DNA from: Paenibacillus xylanexedens
Lineage (GTDB): Bacteria; Bacillota; Bacilli; Paenibacillales; Paenibacillaceae
Reading direction: 5' to 3'
Assembly: GCF_007676705.1 (NCBI RefSeq)
Contig: NZ_VEBF01000004.1
Coordinates: 1 to 64,000 of the forward strand
Length of the DNA stretch: 64,000 bases
The notes below the pieces were generated by a model. The model saw nothing but the letters and a program-made list of their open reading frames with translations. It had not been told where the DNA came from and did not search any database. Below are positions 16,345 through 24,953 of this stretch, in pieces (position 1 is the first letter of the stretch; each line of letters starts with the position of its first letter). A program made the translations under genes and the position numbers.

Positions 16345-17007
16345 ATGGCCAAGAAACAGTATGCCGTAATTGGCATGGGACGGTTCGGATCAAGTGTTGC
16401 CAATGCGCTGAGTGGCATGGGATTTGATGTGCTGGCAATCGATGCGGATGAGCAGCGGACTCAGGAAATGTCCAATGTGGTGACCCATGCAGTATCGGCA
16501 GATTCAACAGATGAAGAAGCGCTGCGTGCGCTGGGAATACGGAATTTCGACGTTGTCGTTGTGGCGATTGGTGAAGATATTCAGGCGAGTATTCTGACAA
16601 CCCTGATATTGAAAGATATGGGTATACCCGTTCTAATCGTAAAAGCTCAAAATGAGCTTCATGGTAAGGTGCTGCAGAAGATAGGAGCAGACAAGGTGAT
16701 CTATCCTGAGAGGGATATGGGACTACGTGTAGCCCATCATCTGACCTCGCCTAATATACTGGATTACATCGAGTTGTCTGAGGATTACAGCATTCTGGAG
16801 ATGAGAGCTTCCGAGCAAATGATCGGTAAAAACCTGATGGAATTAGACATCCGGGCACGTTTCGGTTGTAACGTGATGGCGATCCGCAGTGGGAATTCGA
16901 TGAACATCTCGCCATATGCGGAGGACCGGATCGAAGCTGGAGATGTGCTGATCATTGTGGGTCACAAGGATCATTTGACGAAAATGGAGCTTGCTTATCC
17001 GAAGTGA
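16345..17007 (+). CDS. TrkA/KtrA-type potassium uptake regulatory subunit
   Basis: A 220-residue cytosolic RCK protein. The N-terminal RCK/TrkA-N domain binds nucleotide through GMGRFGSSVANAL (about residues 9-21) with the acidic AIDADEQR at the end of strand 2; the C-terminal TrkA-C domain covers about 140-220. It gates a KtrB/KtrD-type potassium channel, which is not in this window, so KtrA versus KtrC is left open. The ATG at 16345 follows GGGAGG. It precedes the RNA methyltransferase gene almost without gap. Confidence 0.88.
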   Translation: MAKKQYAVIGMGRFGSSVANALSGMGFDVLAIDADEQRTQEMSNVVTHAVSADSTDEEALRALGIRNFDVVVVAIGEDIQASILTTLILKDMGIPVLIVKAQNELHGKVLQKIGADKVIYPERDMGLRVAHHLTSPNILDYIELSEDYSILEMRASEQMIGKNLMELDIRARFGCNVMAIRSGNSMNISPYAEDRIEAGDVLIIVGHKDHLTKMELAYPK

Positions 17008-17033
17008 TGGATGCAGATGGGAAGGATGGAAAG

Positions 17034-17825
17034 ATGGATATTGTATCACCGCAAAATACACGTGTAAAAGAATGGGCACAGTTGCTGGAGAAAAAGCATC
17101 GTACCCGTCAACATAAATATATCATTGAGGGGATTCATCTGGTACAGGAAGCATTGCGCGCTGGAGCGGATCTGGAGTGCATTGTGTACGACGGAGAGCA
17201 AGGCGTACCGATTGAGCTTGCAGGACTTGAGAATCCGCTTCAGCGTGTGGAGTGGGTCAGTGTATCACCTGCGGTTATCGCCAAATGTACGGATACGATG
17301 ACTCCACAGCCTGTATTTGCAATTGTACGTAAAGGCAGGGAGCCACTGGAAAGCCTGATCGCCGGAGCGCGTGGGCTTGTTGTTGTGCTGGACGGAGTGC
17401 AAGACCCAGGGAATGTGGGAACGATTATTCGGAGTGCGGATGCAGCTGGAGCAGCGGGTGTCGTACTCGGCGCTGGCTGTGCTGATGTGTATAACCCGAA
17501 GACGATTCGTTCGACGATGGGATCATTGTTTCATCTGCCCATTGTGGAGGGCCAGTTGGAATCCTTGCTTCCCGAAGCGAAGGCTGCAGGCGTGAAGTTG
17601 GTCAGTACTTCTTTGCAGGCAGAGCATTCATGCTATAGTTATGATTTTACGCAATCAGTATGGCTCGTGATTGGCAATGAAGGTAAGGGCATCTCGGATT
17701 CCACGGCACGATTGGTGGATGATGCGATTACGATTCCGATGCAGGGGCAGGCAGAGTCGCTTAACGCGGCAATGGCGGCAACGATTCTGTTGTTTGAGGC
17801 GATGAGACAGCGGATGGTGTGGTAG
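17034..17825 (+). CDS. SpoU/TrmH family RNA 2'-O-methyltransferase
   Basis: A 263-residue SPOUT-class enzyme methylating ribose in rRNA or tRNA. The N-terminal substrate domain is followed by the catalytic trefoil-knot domain with three family motifs: DGVQDPGNVGTIIRSADAAG, IGNEGKGIS and SLNAAMAATILLFE. It resembles YsgA-type proteins of Firmicutes. The ATG at 17034 is preferred (GGGAAGGA upstream). An earlier GTG/ATG at 17004-17009 overlaps the previous stop and would add ten residues. Confidence 0.9.
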   Translation: MDIVSPQNTRVKEWAQLLEKKHRTRQHKYIIEGIHLVQEALRAGADLECIVYDGEQGVPIELAGLENPLQRVEWVSVSPAVIAKCTDTMTPQPVFAIVRKGREPLESLIAGARGLVVVLDGVQDPGNVGTIIRSADAAGAAGVVLGAGCADVYNPKTIRSTMGSLFHLPIVEGQLESLLPEAKAAGVKLVSTSLQAEHSCYSYDFTQSVWLVIGNEGKGISDSTARLVDDAITIPMQGQAESLNAAMAATILLFEAMRQRMVW

Positions 17826-17856
17826 TAAAATAAATGTGTCTACAATAAAACGTAAC

Positions 17857-17909
17857 AAAGACTGGATACTGGTTGAGATTCACTCAACCAATTTTCCAGT
17901 CTTTTTTTT
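17857..17909 (+). terminator. Terminator after SpoU gene
   Basis: The long stem combines aaagactgg/ccagtcttt with an inner tggttgag/ctcaacca and ends in eight T. Confidence 0.88.
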
Positions 17910-17953
17910 CTAATTAACACAACTTAGAATGAAATGTGTGCCAAAAATAATTC

Positions 17954-18013
17954 TTTACTGTTCGTTCTAGAAATGATATGCTAACAGCAAGTTAGATCTA
18001 ACTGCTTTTTTTT
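17954..18013 (+). promoter_or_regulatory. Promoter with GTTCGTTC motif and leader hairpin
   Basis: TTTACT (17954-17959), 17 bases, TATGCT (17977-17982). The motif GTTCGTTCT fills the spacer (17960-17968). Just downstream, agcaGTTAGATCTAACtgct (one extra A) forms a hairpin followed by TTTTTTTT (17986-18013), which looks like an attenuator or an operator palindrome. Confidence 0.6.
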
Positions 18014-18022
18014 ATGGATTAA

Positions 18023-18036
18023 AGAATGATCGTTCT
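18023..18036 (+). promoter_or_regulatory. Candidate TetR-type operator ahead of SDR gene
   Basis: AGAATGATCGTTCT is palindromic except for one pair. It shares the GTTC/GAA half-site character with motifs ahead of the TetR gene (21267-21281) and the second SDR gene (21894-21907). Confidence 0.45.
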
Positions 18037-18083
18037 AAAAACTAAAACTACACTAATTTAAAGAGTATGAGGGAGAGAATAAG

Positions 18084-18842
18084 ATGAAATACACCGTAAT
18101 TACAGGAGCAAGTTCAGGGATTGGATATGAAACGGCACTGGCATTTGCAGCACGTGGCAAAAACTTGATTTTGGTAGCCAGAAGATTGGATAAGCTGGAA
18201 GAGCTTAAATCCACTATTCACGGTATTGACCCTAAAGTGAATGTTATCGTTCACACATGTGACCTGTCTATTACTGCAGAGGCATACACACTGTATAACA
18301 ATTTGAAAGAATATCAGATTGAGACTTGGATCAATAATGCGGGGCTTGGAGAAGGTTCGTTCATTGCTGAACAGAATTTGGATAAAGTGGAGACCATGCT
18401 ACGTGTTAACATCGAATCTCTAACGATTCTCTCTACATTGTATGTGCGAGATTATGCAGATGTTGAAGACACACAGTTAATTAACGTCTCCTCCGGACTC
18501 GGATATGCCATTGCTGTAGGTAGTGTTGCTTATTCTGCATCGAAATACTACGTTAGTGCCTTCACAGAGGGCCTTGCCAAAGAACTGGAACTGAAAGGTG
18601 CAAAACTGAAAGCGAAGGTCTTGGCACCAGCGATCACGGAAACAGAATTTGTACAAAAATCAATAGATGCTGAAGGATTTGATTACAAAGCAAATATGCC
18701 TAAGTACCACACGGCCAAAGAGATGGCTAGCTTTATGGTAGAACTCTATGATCATAACGACGTAGTCGTAGGGATTGTAGATCAGAACTATGAGTTCCAA
18801 CTGAGAGGCGCAATCTATCCGGTCATTTCAGAATTGCATTAA
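18084..18842 (+). CDS. Short-chain dehydrogenase/reductase (first)
   Basis: A 252-residue classical SDR: nucleotide motif TGASSGIG (residues 7-14), NNAG near 84-87, catalytic Ser in NVSSG and the YSASK pair. The arginines after strand 2 (ARRLDK) suggest preference for NADP(H). Substrate unknown. It is followed 42 bases later by an Old Yellow Enzyme gene and is preceded by a promoter with TetR-like motifs, so it belongs to a small oxidoreductase regulon. The ribosome-binding site is GAGGGAGAG. Confidence 0.88.
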   Translation: MKYTVITGASSGIGYETALAFAARGKNLILVARRLDKLEELKSTIHGIDPKVNVIVHTCDLSITAEAYTLYNNLKEYQIETWINNAGLGEGSFIAEQNLDKVETMLRVNIESLTILSTLYVRDYADVEDTQLINVSSGLGYAIAVGSVAYSASKYYVSAFTEGLAKELELKGAKLKAKVLAPAITETEFVQKSIDAEGFDYKANMPKYHTAKEMASFMVELYDHNDVVVGIVDQNYEFQLRGAIYPVISELH

Positions 18843-18884
18843 TACATCTGTAAAATTATGAATGAATGAAGAGGAGTGTATCTG

Positions 18885-19970
18885 ATGGAAAAGATTTGGA
18901 GTAAAACGAAAATGGGCAACATGGAGCTGCCTCATCGACTAGCGATGGCACCCATGACACGTAGTCGAGCACAAGAAGATGGTACACCTGGAGAGTTGGC
19001 GGCACTTTATTATGCTCAACGTGCAACGATGGGACTCCTGATTACGGAAGGTACACAACCTTCGGATGATGGACAGGGTTACTTGTGGTCACCGGGCATT
19101 TATACCGACAAGCATATTGAAGGATGGAAAAAAGTAACCGATGCGGTGCATGAAGCTGGCGGATATGTATACATCCAATTAATGCATGCGGGTCGCATGT
19201 CACATCCGGACAATACCCCGCATCACCGTCAACCGGTTGCTCCATCAGCAATCGCACCTGGTGTAGAAATGTTCACAGCTAAAGGAATGCAGGATATCCC
19301 TGTACCCCGGGAATTGAGTCGGGAGGATATTCAAACGACGATCTCCGATTTCCGAAAATCAGCAGCCGCAGCGATCGAAGCGGGGGCGGATGGCGTCGAA
19401 ATTCATGGAGCCAATGGCTATTTGATCAATCAATTTTTAGGAGAAAATTCAAATACACGCACAGATGAGTATGGCGGATCTATAGAAAATCGTGCTCGCT
19501 TTGCGATTGAAGTAACGAAAGCCATCGCCCAGGAAATTGGAGCAGAGCGAACAGCATTCCGTATCTCGCCAGGAACCCCGCTGGGCGGTATCCAGGATGG
19601 TGAACAAGGTCCTGATCTGTATCGCTACCTTGTAAAAGAATTAGCTCAATTGGACCTAGTATACCTTCATATTATGCATCTCGGAGATGAGAACCTGCTG
19701 CAAGACATTCGTTCGATCTGGCAAAATCCATTGTTGGTCAATCGGGCCGGAAGAACTTTGGAAGATCTCAGTGTCGATTTAGATCGTGGTCTCGCTGATG
19801 TGGTACCTGTAGGTGTATGGTCTTTAGCTAATCCGGATTTGGTGGAACGACTTCAACAAGGTGCGCCACTGAATGAAGCAGATCCGACAACATTCTTTGG
19901 ATTGGGAAGTAAGGGCTATACGGATTATCCTACGTTGGAAGAATTAAAGTCGCAAGAGGGGCAACACTAG
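18885..19970 (+). CDS. Old Yellow Enzyme family alkene reductase
   Basis: A 361-residue FMN-dependent NADH:flavin oxidoreductase of the OYE/NemA type, reducing activated C=C bonds such as enones and detoxifying electrophiles. Visible motifs are MAPMTRSRA near the start, the substrate-binding region before HGANGYLINQFL, and the C-terminal phosphate-binding part LVNRAGRT. The start at 18885 follows GAGGAG (18871-18876); a GTG at 18876 overlaps that site. It is probably cotranscribed with the preceding SDR. Confidence 0.92.
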   Translation: MEKIWSKTKMGNMELPHRLAMAPMTRSRAQEDGTPGELAALYYAQRATMGLLITEGTQPSDDGQGYLWSPGIYTDKHIEGWKKVTDAVHEAGGYVYIQLMHAGRMSHPDNTPHHRQPVAPSAIAPGVEMFTAKGMQDIPVPRELSREDIQTTISDFRKSAAAAIEAGADGVEIHGANGYLINQFLGENSNTRTDEYGGSIENRARFAIEVTKAIAQEIGAERTAFRISPGTPLGGIQDGEQGPDLYRYLVKELAQLDLVYLHIMHLGDENLLQDIRSIWQNPLLVNRAGRTLEDLSVDLDRGLADVVPVGVWSLANPDLVERLQQGAPLNEADPTTFFGLGSKGYTDYPTLEELKSQEGQH

Positions 19971-20052
19971 CACAAGCATGTAAGGTGGCGTACAACTGAA
20001 TTGTGCGCCATGTTCTCACATAAATTGAACTAATCATTTACACATTAACGGG

Positions 20053-20175
20053 AGGACAGAAAGAACCTGAAAAAGCGAAGCGTTCGCCTTTATCACCGGA
20101 TTTTCCCTTTAGAAAGGGGATCAAAAAAATCTGGGGATAACAGCGATTGGAAGGTTGTTCTGTCATCGTAGTGTC
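20053..20175 (+). repeat. Structured dispersed repeat, copy B
   Basis: It contains the shared blocks AGCGTTCGCCTTT (20089 region) and AACAGCGATTGGAAG (20139 region). The arms between them, ttatcaccggattt and aaatctggggataa, pair with few mismatches. Outer segments gacagaaagaacct and aggttgttctgtc also pair. It lies about 55 bases upstream of the MDR reductase gene in the same orientation. Related copies are at 33890-34078 and, on the minus strand, 53342-53491. The rest of 19971-20231 holds no gene. Confidence 0.8.
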
Positions 20176-20197
20176 AGTGTGAATAATCTTTAGTTCA

Positions 20198-20216
20198 ACT
20201 TATATAGTCTATAAGT
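20198..20216 (+). promoter_or_regulatory. Palindrome ahead of MDR reductase gene
   Basis: ACTTATA-TAGTC-TATAAGT is a perfect 7-bp inverted repeat 16 bases before the start codon region. It looks like a repressor operator. The regulator is not known; the TetR gene downstream and the HxlR protein at 31413 are candidates. Confidence 0.5.
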
Positions 20217-20231
20217 AAAGGAAGAGGATAA

Positions 20232-21233
20232 ATGATGAGAGCAGCTCAAATACAGAAATACTCCAAAAAAATCCAAGTGGAAATCAATAATATTGAGATA
20301 CCTCAGATTCATAGCCGTGAGGTCCTTGTCAAAGTGAAAGCTGCGGGTGTAAATCCGTTGGATATATTGAATATGAATGGCAGTGTTCGGATGATTGCCG
20401 ACTATACGTTACCTTTAACTTTAGGGAATGAATTATCGGGTGTCGTTGAAGCCGTTGGTGATGATGTTTTGAATTTTAAAGTGGGGGATTCCGTTTATAC
20501 AAGGTTACCTCTGAATAAAATTGGTGCTTTTGCTGAATACGCTGCTGTGCATGAGGATGCTTTATCCATAATGCCTGAGAATCTGTCTTTTATCGAAGCT
20601 GCTGCAGTGCCTCTTACTGCCCTGACCGCGTATCAAGCATTGCATGATGTACTCCAAGCGGAGCCGAATAAAAAGCTGTTTATTCCTGGCGGAACCGGGG
20701 GATTCGGTGCAATGGCCATCCCGATTGCCAAGTCCATGGGATTAACGGTTATCACAAGTGGTAGTGAGAGGGGCAGAGCACGTACTCTATCCATTGGAGC
20801 AGATCAATTCATTGATTATAAGACTGAGCAGTATGCTGACATTCTGTCTGATATCGATTATGTGATCGACACCTTGGGTGCGGATGAGATCAAAGCTGAA
20901 CTGAGCATTTTGAAACCACAGGGGAAATTAGTTTCTTTGAAGGCTGGACCCAATTATCGCTTTGCAGTGGACAGTCAGTTCCCGATGTGGAAAAGAGCAC
21001 TGTTTGGTCTCGTAGGTGCACGCCTGGATTCTTTAGCGCGTAAGACTCAAACTGAATATCGTTTTTTATTCGTGCACTCCAGTGGAGTTCAATTGCAAGA
21101 GATTACAGCTCTTGTGGAAAAAGAAGACATTAAGCCTTCGATCGATTCTACGTATACGTTTGATGACATTGAAAAGGCATTGATCAAAGTATCAACGGGT
21201 CACTCTCAGGGCAAAGTCATTGTTACCTTTTAA
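20232..21233 (+). CDS. NADP-dependent MDR oxidoreductase (quinone reductase type)
   Basis: A 333-residue medium-chain dehydrogenase/reductase without the zinc-ligand pattern of alcohol dehydrogenases. It resembles zeta-crystallin and quinone oxidoreductases. The GroES-like N-terminal domain includes AAGVNPLDILNMNG; the cofactor domain has the motif IPGGTGGFGAMAIPIAKSMG. It likely reduces quinones or enals with NADPH. It lies between an OYE gene and a TetR gene. GGAAGAGGA precedes two successive ATG codons at 20232 and 20235. Confidence 0.88.
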   Translation: MMRAAQIQKYSKKIQVEINNIEIPQIHSREVLVKVKAAGVNPLDILNMNGSVRMIADYTLPLTLGNELSGVVEAVGDDVLNFKVGDSVYTRLPLNKIGAFAEYAAVHEDALSIMPENLSFIEAAAVPLTALTAYQALHDVLQAEPNKKLFIPGGTGGFGAMAIPIAKSMGLTVITSGSERGRARTLSIGADQFIDYKTEQYADILSDIDYVIDTLGADEIKAELSILKPQGKLVSLKAGPNYRFAVDSQFPMWKRALFGLVGARLDSLARKTQTEYRFLFVHSSGVQLQEITALVEKEDIKPSIDSTYTFDDIEKALIKVSTGHSQGKVIVTF

Positions 21234-21294
21234 AGGCTCGTTAAGATCATGTTCATGCTATTCAATGTTCGTTTTCTGAACAGGAGGGAAGCCA

Positions 21295-21873
21295 ATGGCG
21301 AGAAGCAAAGAGTTCGAAGAGTCAGTTGTACTGGATAAAGCGATGAGACTTTTTTGGGAACAAGGCTATGAGAAGACGTCTATGACAGATCTGGTCAATC
21401 ATATGGGAATTCATCGTAAAAGCTTGTATGACACATTTGGCGATAAACATACCTTGTTTCTGAAGTCAGTAGATCTGTATGATCACCAAATGAGCTCCGC
21501 CCTTGCAACAGGCGTAGAGCATTCTCAAACGGCAACGGAAGCACTTCAGTTTATATTTTCTTCTTTGATTCATAGTGAGGAGCATCCAGCATCAGGCTGC
21601 TTCATTGTTAATTCAACGGTCGAATTGGCGGCACGTGATGACGACATGAACAACCGATCGACAGAGATGTTTGCAAATACGGAGAAACTAATCAAGGACA
21701 TTATTGTGTGGGGACAGCAGGAGGGTGAATTCACAACGGAGTACAACGCCGAAGTATTGGCGGAATATCTGCATAATGTAGGCGTTGGGTTAAGGGTGAT
21801 GGCCAAAACTTCGATGACCAAAGAAAAACTTCTTCGTATGGCGATGTTATCCATGGATCTCATACGGAGGTAG
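21295..21873 (+). CDS. TetR/AcrR family transcriptional regulator
   Basis: A 192-residue regulator with an N-terminal TetR helix-turn-helix (ALRLFWEQGYEKTSMTDLVN-like region, residues about 14-55, followed by HRKSLYDTFGDKHTLF). The C-terminal ligand domain is of the TetR_C_16/YcnC-like type. It sits among reductases, and GTTC-type inverted motifs occur ahead of it and of two SDR genes, so it probably represses this group in response to an electrophile or quinone. The ribosome-binding site AGGAGGGA precedes ATG 21295; GTTC-GTTTTCT-GAAC is at 21267-21281. Confidence 0.9.
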   Translation: MARSKEFEESVVLDKAMRLFWEQGYEKTSMTDLVNHMGIHRKSLYDTFGDKHTLFLKSVDLYDHQMSSALATGVEHSQTATEALQFIFSSLIHSEEHPASGCFIVNSTVELAARDDDMNNRSTEMFANTEKLIKDIIVWGQQEGEFTTEYNAEVLAEYLHNVGVGLRVMAKTSMTKEKLLRMAMLSMDLIRR

Positions 21874-21893
21874 TCTATTTTTTTCACTATTAT

Positions 21894-21907
21894 AGAACGT
21901 TCGTTCA
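21894..21907 (+). promoter_or_regulatory. Candidate TetR-type operator ahead of second SDR
   Basis: AGAACG-TT-CGTTCA is an inverted repeat with GAACG/CGTTC arms, 56 bases before the second SDR start. It shares GTTCGTTC with sites at 17960 and 21267. Confidence 0.5.
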
Positions 21908-21962
21908 AATATTGATGTTCCAGATGAAACATATTTTATAGAAAAGAGAGGCAGGCAACAAC

Positions 21963-22745
21963 ATGAGAAAGACAGTTCTAATCACAGGGGTATCGGGTGG
22001 GATCGGTAAAGAGTTAGCAGATCGGTTTGCCAAAGGTGGACATCATATTGTGCTGGTAGCACGAAGCGAGGGTAAAATACAGGATCTAGCTCAGGAGTAC
22101 CGGAAAAAGTATGGCATTCAGGCGACGGTTATTGCCAAAGATGTAGCGGCACCTGGGGTACCACAGGAGATTTATCATGAGCTGAAGGAAAAGGGCATTG
22201 TTGTTGACTATCTTGTCAACAATGCGGGTTTCGGCCTGTTCGGGACATTTATGGAGACGGATATGGAACAAGAAATTAATATGATTGACGTGAATATTAA
22301 GGCTTTAACGGTCATGACCAAGCTGTTCTTACCGGATATGATCCAACGTGGGCAAGGCGGAGTGATGAATGTGGCTTCATTGGTAGGCTTTTTCCCTGGA
22401 CCGATGATGTCGGTATATTATGCGACGAAAGCGTATGTGCTATCGTTCACTGAAGCTTTGGAGAATGAAGTAAACGGTACTGGTGTTACGGTGACGGCAC
22501 TGTGTCCAGGTCTGACATCTACCGGATTTGTGGATCGTTCGGGTATGGGTGTCTCGAAGATGCTGCAAGGCCCGATCATGGAAGCGGGACAGGTAGCGGA
22601 AGAAGGATATCAAGGCTTCTTGCGTGGCAAGACATTAATTATGCCAGGGGCTCGTAACCGCTTCATTGCATTTATGCCGCGCTTGTTACCGCGTAAGATG
22701 ATGACTCGCATGATTAGATCCTCACAGGACAAGACAGGACATTAA
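21963..22745 (+). CDS. Short-chain dehydrogenase/reductase (second)
   Basis: A 260-residue SDR with TGVSGGIG (residues 8-15), NNAGFG, catalytic Ser in NVASLVG and the YYATK pair. The C-terminal LLPRKMMTRMIRSSQ is basic and may touch the membrane, as in DltE-like SDRs. Cofactor is probably NADP(H) (ARSEGK). Substrate unknown. It forms a transcription unit with the following small gene (24 bases apart) and has the TetR-like motif upstream. AAAGAGAGG is the ribosome-binding region. Confidence 0.88.
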   Translation: MRKTVLITGVSGGIGKELADRFAKGGHHIVLVARSEGKIQDLAQEYRKKYGIQATVIAKDVAAPGVPQEIYHELKEKGIVVDYLVNNAGFGLFGTFMETDMEQEINMIDVNIKALTVMTKLFLPDMIQRGQGGVMNVASLVGFFPGPMMSVYYATKAYVLSFTEALENEVNGTGVTVTALCPGLTSTGFVDRSGMGVSKMLQGPIMEAGQVAEEGYQGFLRGKTLIMPGARNRFIAFMPRLLPRKMMTRMIRSSQDKTGH

Positions 22746-22769
22746 ACATTAAAAAAGGAGCTGGTCGAA

Positions 22770-23162
22770 ATGATTTTTTATGATTCCCCTCAAGCAACCG
22801 TTTCATGGAATGAGGAAAATAAGGTAGTTGTTTTGCAATGGAAGGGCTTCGCGCAAGGTGAACAATATCGTACACCACTAAATAAATTGTTGGAGTTAGC
22901 GGTGCAAAAACGCTCGAATAAGGCGTTATACGATAGCCGTCACTTGGCCGTTATTTCGCCAGATGACCAAGAATGGGTTGCAAAAGAGTGGTATCCGAGA
23001 TCACTCGAAGCAGGACTTAAGTATTCAGCACTGCTTGTTCCTCATAAAGCGATAGCTAAATCGAGTGCAAACCGAATGCTCTCAGGAATGGACATATCCA
23101 ATCCATCTCAAGAATTCCATGACATAGATGAGGCATATCATTGGCTGGCAACTGTAAAATGA
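22770..23162 (+). CDS. Small STAS/SpoIIAA-like protein, function unknown
   Basis: A 130-residue soluble protein. The pattern of a short beta hairpin (VVVLQWKGFAQGEQYR), helices, then KALYDSRHLAVISPDDQEWV resembles the SpoIIAA-like/STAS-SEC14 family often found as single-domain proteins in Firmicutes. No catalytic residues are evident. It is probably cotranscribed with the SDR upstream; AAAAAGGAG precedes the ATG. The family assignment is tentative. Confidence 0.7.
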   Translation: MIFYDSPQATVSWNEENKVVVLQWKGFAQGEQYRTPLNKLLELAVQKRSNKALYDSRHLAVISPDDQEWVAKEWYPRSLEAGLKYSALLVPHKAIAKSSANRMLSGMDISNPSQEFHDIDEAYHWLATVK

Positions 23163-23216
23163 GAAGGTAAAAACATGTTATGCATAAATCAATTGAGTTC
23201 GTTAGCGATACTAAAA

Positions 23217-23831
23217 TCAGGTTTCTCCCAATCCTCTCGTATCACTGTGTCCTTCATCGTCCCTTTTACGACAAACATACACAAAAACAGGAGGGAAACT
23301 GAAGGGCACAAATTGAATTTTCTCAATCTCGAATAGTTCAGCTAATCGTTTCTTCATATGAAGGGAGTACTGGTATAACACTAACGTGCCTTCAGGTCGG
23401 AGCGCTGTATGGATCTGTGAAAGGATGTTATGTCTCATTTCTCTGGAGAAATTAAAAAATGGCAGTCCACAAATAATACTATCCTAATGATGCACATTTT
23501 CTTGATGCATCTTTTTCAATAGATAGGATGCATTCGAATGGTACATGAATTCAGGATATGTTTTCTTCAGATTATTTCTCATTTTCGGGTCTCTTTCAAA
23601 TAAAAAAACGGTAGCAGATTGGGGTAATTCAGCTCTCATAAGACGTGTGATGGCACCTGTTCCAGGCCCCAGCTCAGCAATGGTTCGAATTTCATCCCAT
23701 CGTACAGACTGGACGATTTTATGGGCCAGAAATTTGGAACTGGGCAGGAGACTGCCTACTCGTTTGGGGTTCTTCAGAAATCCTTGCAGGAAAAGAAGTG
23801 GTTCGGATGTTTTCATTGCTGTATCCTCCAT
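23217..23831 (-). pseudogene. Phospholipid N-methyltransferase-like gene interrupted by an amber codon
   Basis: The reading frame is intact from the ATG at 23831 to 23217 except for one TAG at 23484-23486. Upstream it encodes MKTSEPLLFLQGFLKNPKRV...ELGPGTGAITR; downstream, in the same frame, DSIICGLPFFNF...QFVPFSFPPVFVYVCRK. The paralogue at 25718 has Leu at the TAG position (VQQLDYIF), so one TTG to TAG change explains the break. Both halves remain well conserved, so the event is recent, or the stop is read through, or it is a sequencing error. It is the last gene of a DedA/methyltransferase/VanRS unit. Confidence 0.85.
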
Positions 23832-23849
23832 GACTGAATTCTCTGATGG

Positions 23850-24953
23850 TTACTGGATGTTGTTGGAAGGCAGTCTTATCTGGAACGTAAATATGTTATG
23901 CGTATGCTGAAGTGTCAAGGTACCCTGATGTAACTCTGCAATGTTTCTTGCAATCGAAAGACCCAGACCAGACCCCGTTTGAATGCCTTCACTGCTTCTT
24001 GAATAATCTACCTTATAAAAACGATCAAACAGTTTATCTTTTTGCTCTATTGTGAGAGGCATACCTTTATTTTCGACTTCAATGGTAATGTGTTCATGAC
24101 GCATACTCATTCGAATGTGGATCGTACCCGGTTTGAAGGAATACTTTAGGGCATTCATGAGAAGATTATCGATGGCGCGAGCAATCTTATCACTATCTAC
24201 GATGGCCATGATTGGAGCATCGCCGATCTCTTTTACAATATGAATACTATTTTCCTGAGCCAATGGTTCAAATTCAAACAGTAACTGATCCAAGAGTTGA
24301 TGTAGGTCAACCTTTTTCATATCCAGTTGGGTATCTACTGAGGTTAAGCGTGTGTATTCAAATAAATCATCGAGCAGCTTCTTTAAATGCGTTGCTTTGT
24401 TATAGGTGTTCTGTATGAAGCGGTCATACTCTGCTTTGTCTTGAAAAGATTCTGTTCTAAGAAGCTCGATATACCCGATTATGCTGGTAAGCGGTGTGCG
24501 CAGGTCATGTGAGATGCCCGTAATCATGTCCATCTTGGATTTTTCCAACTCGCGCTCCTTGATCATCTGTAGCTGCAACTGCTCAGTCATGTGATTGATG
24601 TTTGAAGCGACTCGTCCAAGTTCATCTTGTCGATTGACGGGTACACGGTAATCCAGATTGCCCTCCGATATGAGTTGAAGTCCTTGCTCTAATGTAATGA
24701 GATCTCTCACAATTTTTCGTGTGAAAAACAAAAAAATTAACGTGAAAATTACGATGAAGATTGGTGTTAGAACATAAGGAAAGATGTAGAGAAGCGAAGG
24801 CCAATTAAATCTTTCACTAATTTTTGCGGCAGCTATGATCAACATATTATTTACACCCACAGAGCCAACAAACGAAATCAATAAACTGATCAACATTTGA
24901 TATAGGATGTTAATCTGTATCTTTTTTTTAAAATGTGGTAATCGTTTAATCAA
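23850..24953 (-). CDS. VanS-like sensor histidine kinase
   Basis: A 367-residue membrane kinase with two N-terminal helices (about 18-42 and 52-77), a HAMP domain (RDLITLEQGLQLISEGNLDY), a HisKA domain with His149 in TGISHDLRTPLTS and a HATPase domain (NLLMNALKYS, GSGLGLSIARNI). The short external loop suggests envelope or antibiotic-stress sensing. It overlaps the response regulator gene by eight bases, so the two form a translationally coupled pair. Confidence 0.92.
   Translation of the reverse strand: MIKRLPHFKKKIQINILYQMLISLLISFVGSVGVNNMLIIAAAKISERFNWPSLLYIFPYVLTPIFIVIFTLIFLFFTRKIVRDLITLEQGLQLISEGNLDYRVPVNRQDELGRVASNINHMTEQLQLQMIKERELEKSKMDMITGISHDLRTPLTSIIGYIELLRTESFQDKAEYDRFIQNTYNKATHLKKLLDDLFEYTRLTSVDTQLDMKKVDLHQLLDQLLFEFEPLAQENSIHIVKEIGDAPIMAIVDSDKIARAIDNLLMNALKYSFKPGTIHIRMSMRHEHITIEVENKGMPLTIEQKDKLFDRFYKVDYSRSSEGIQTGSGLGLSIARNIAELHQGTLTLQHTHNIFTFQIRLPSNNIQ

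Noticed and set aside
23217..23831. Frameshift explanation for the split methyltransferase
   Set aside because: Both halves are in the same frame (start positions differ by a multiple of three), so a nonsense codon explains the split without any indel.
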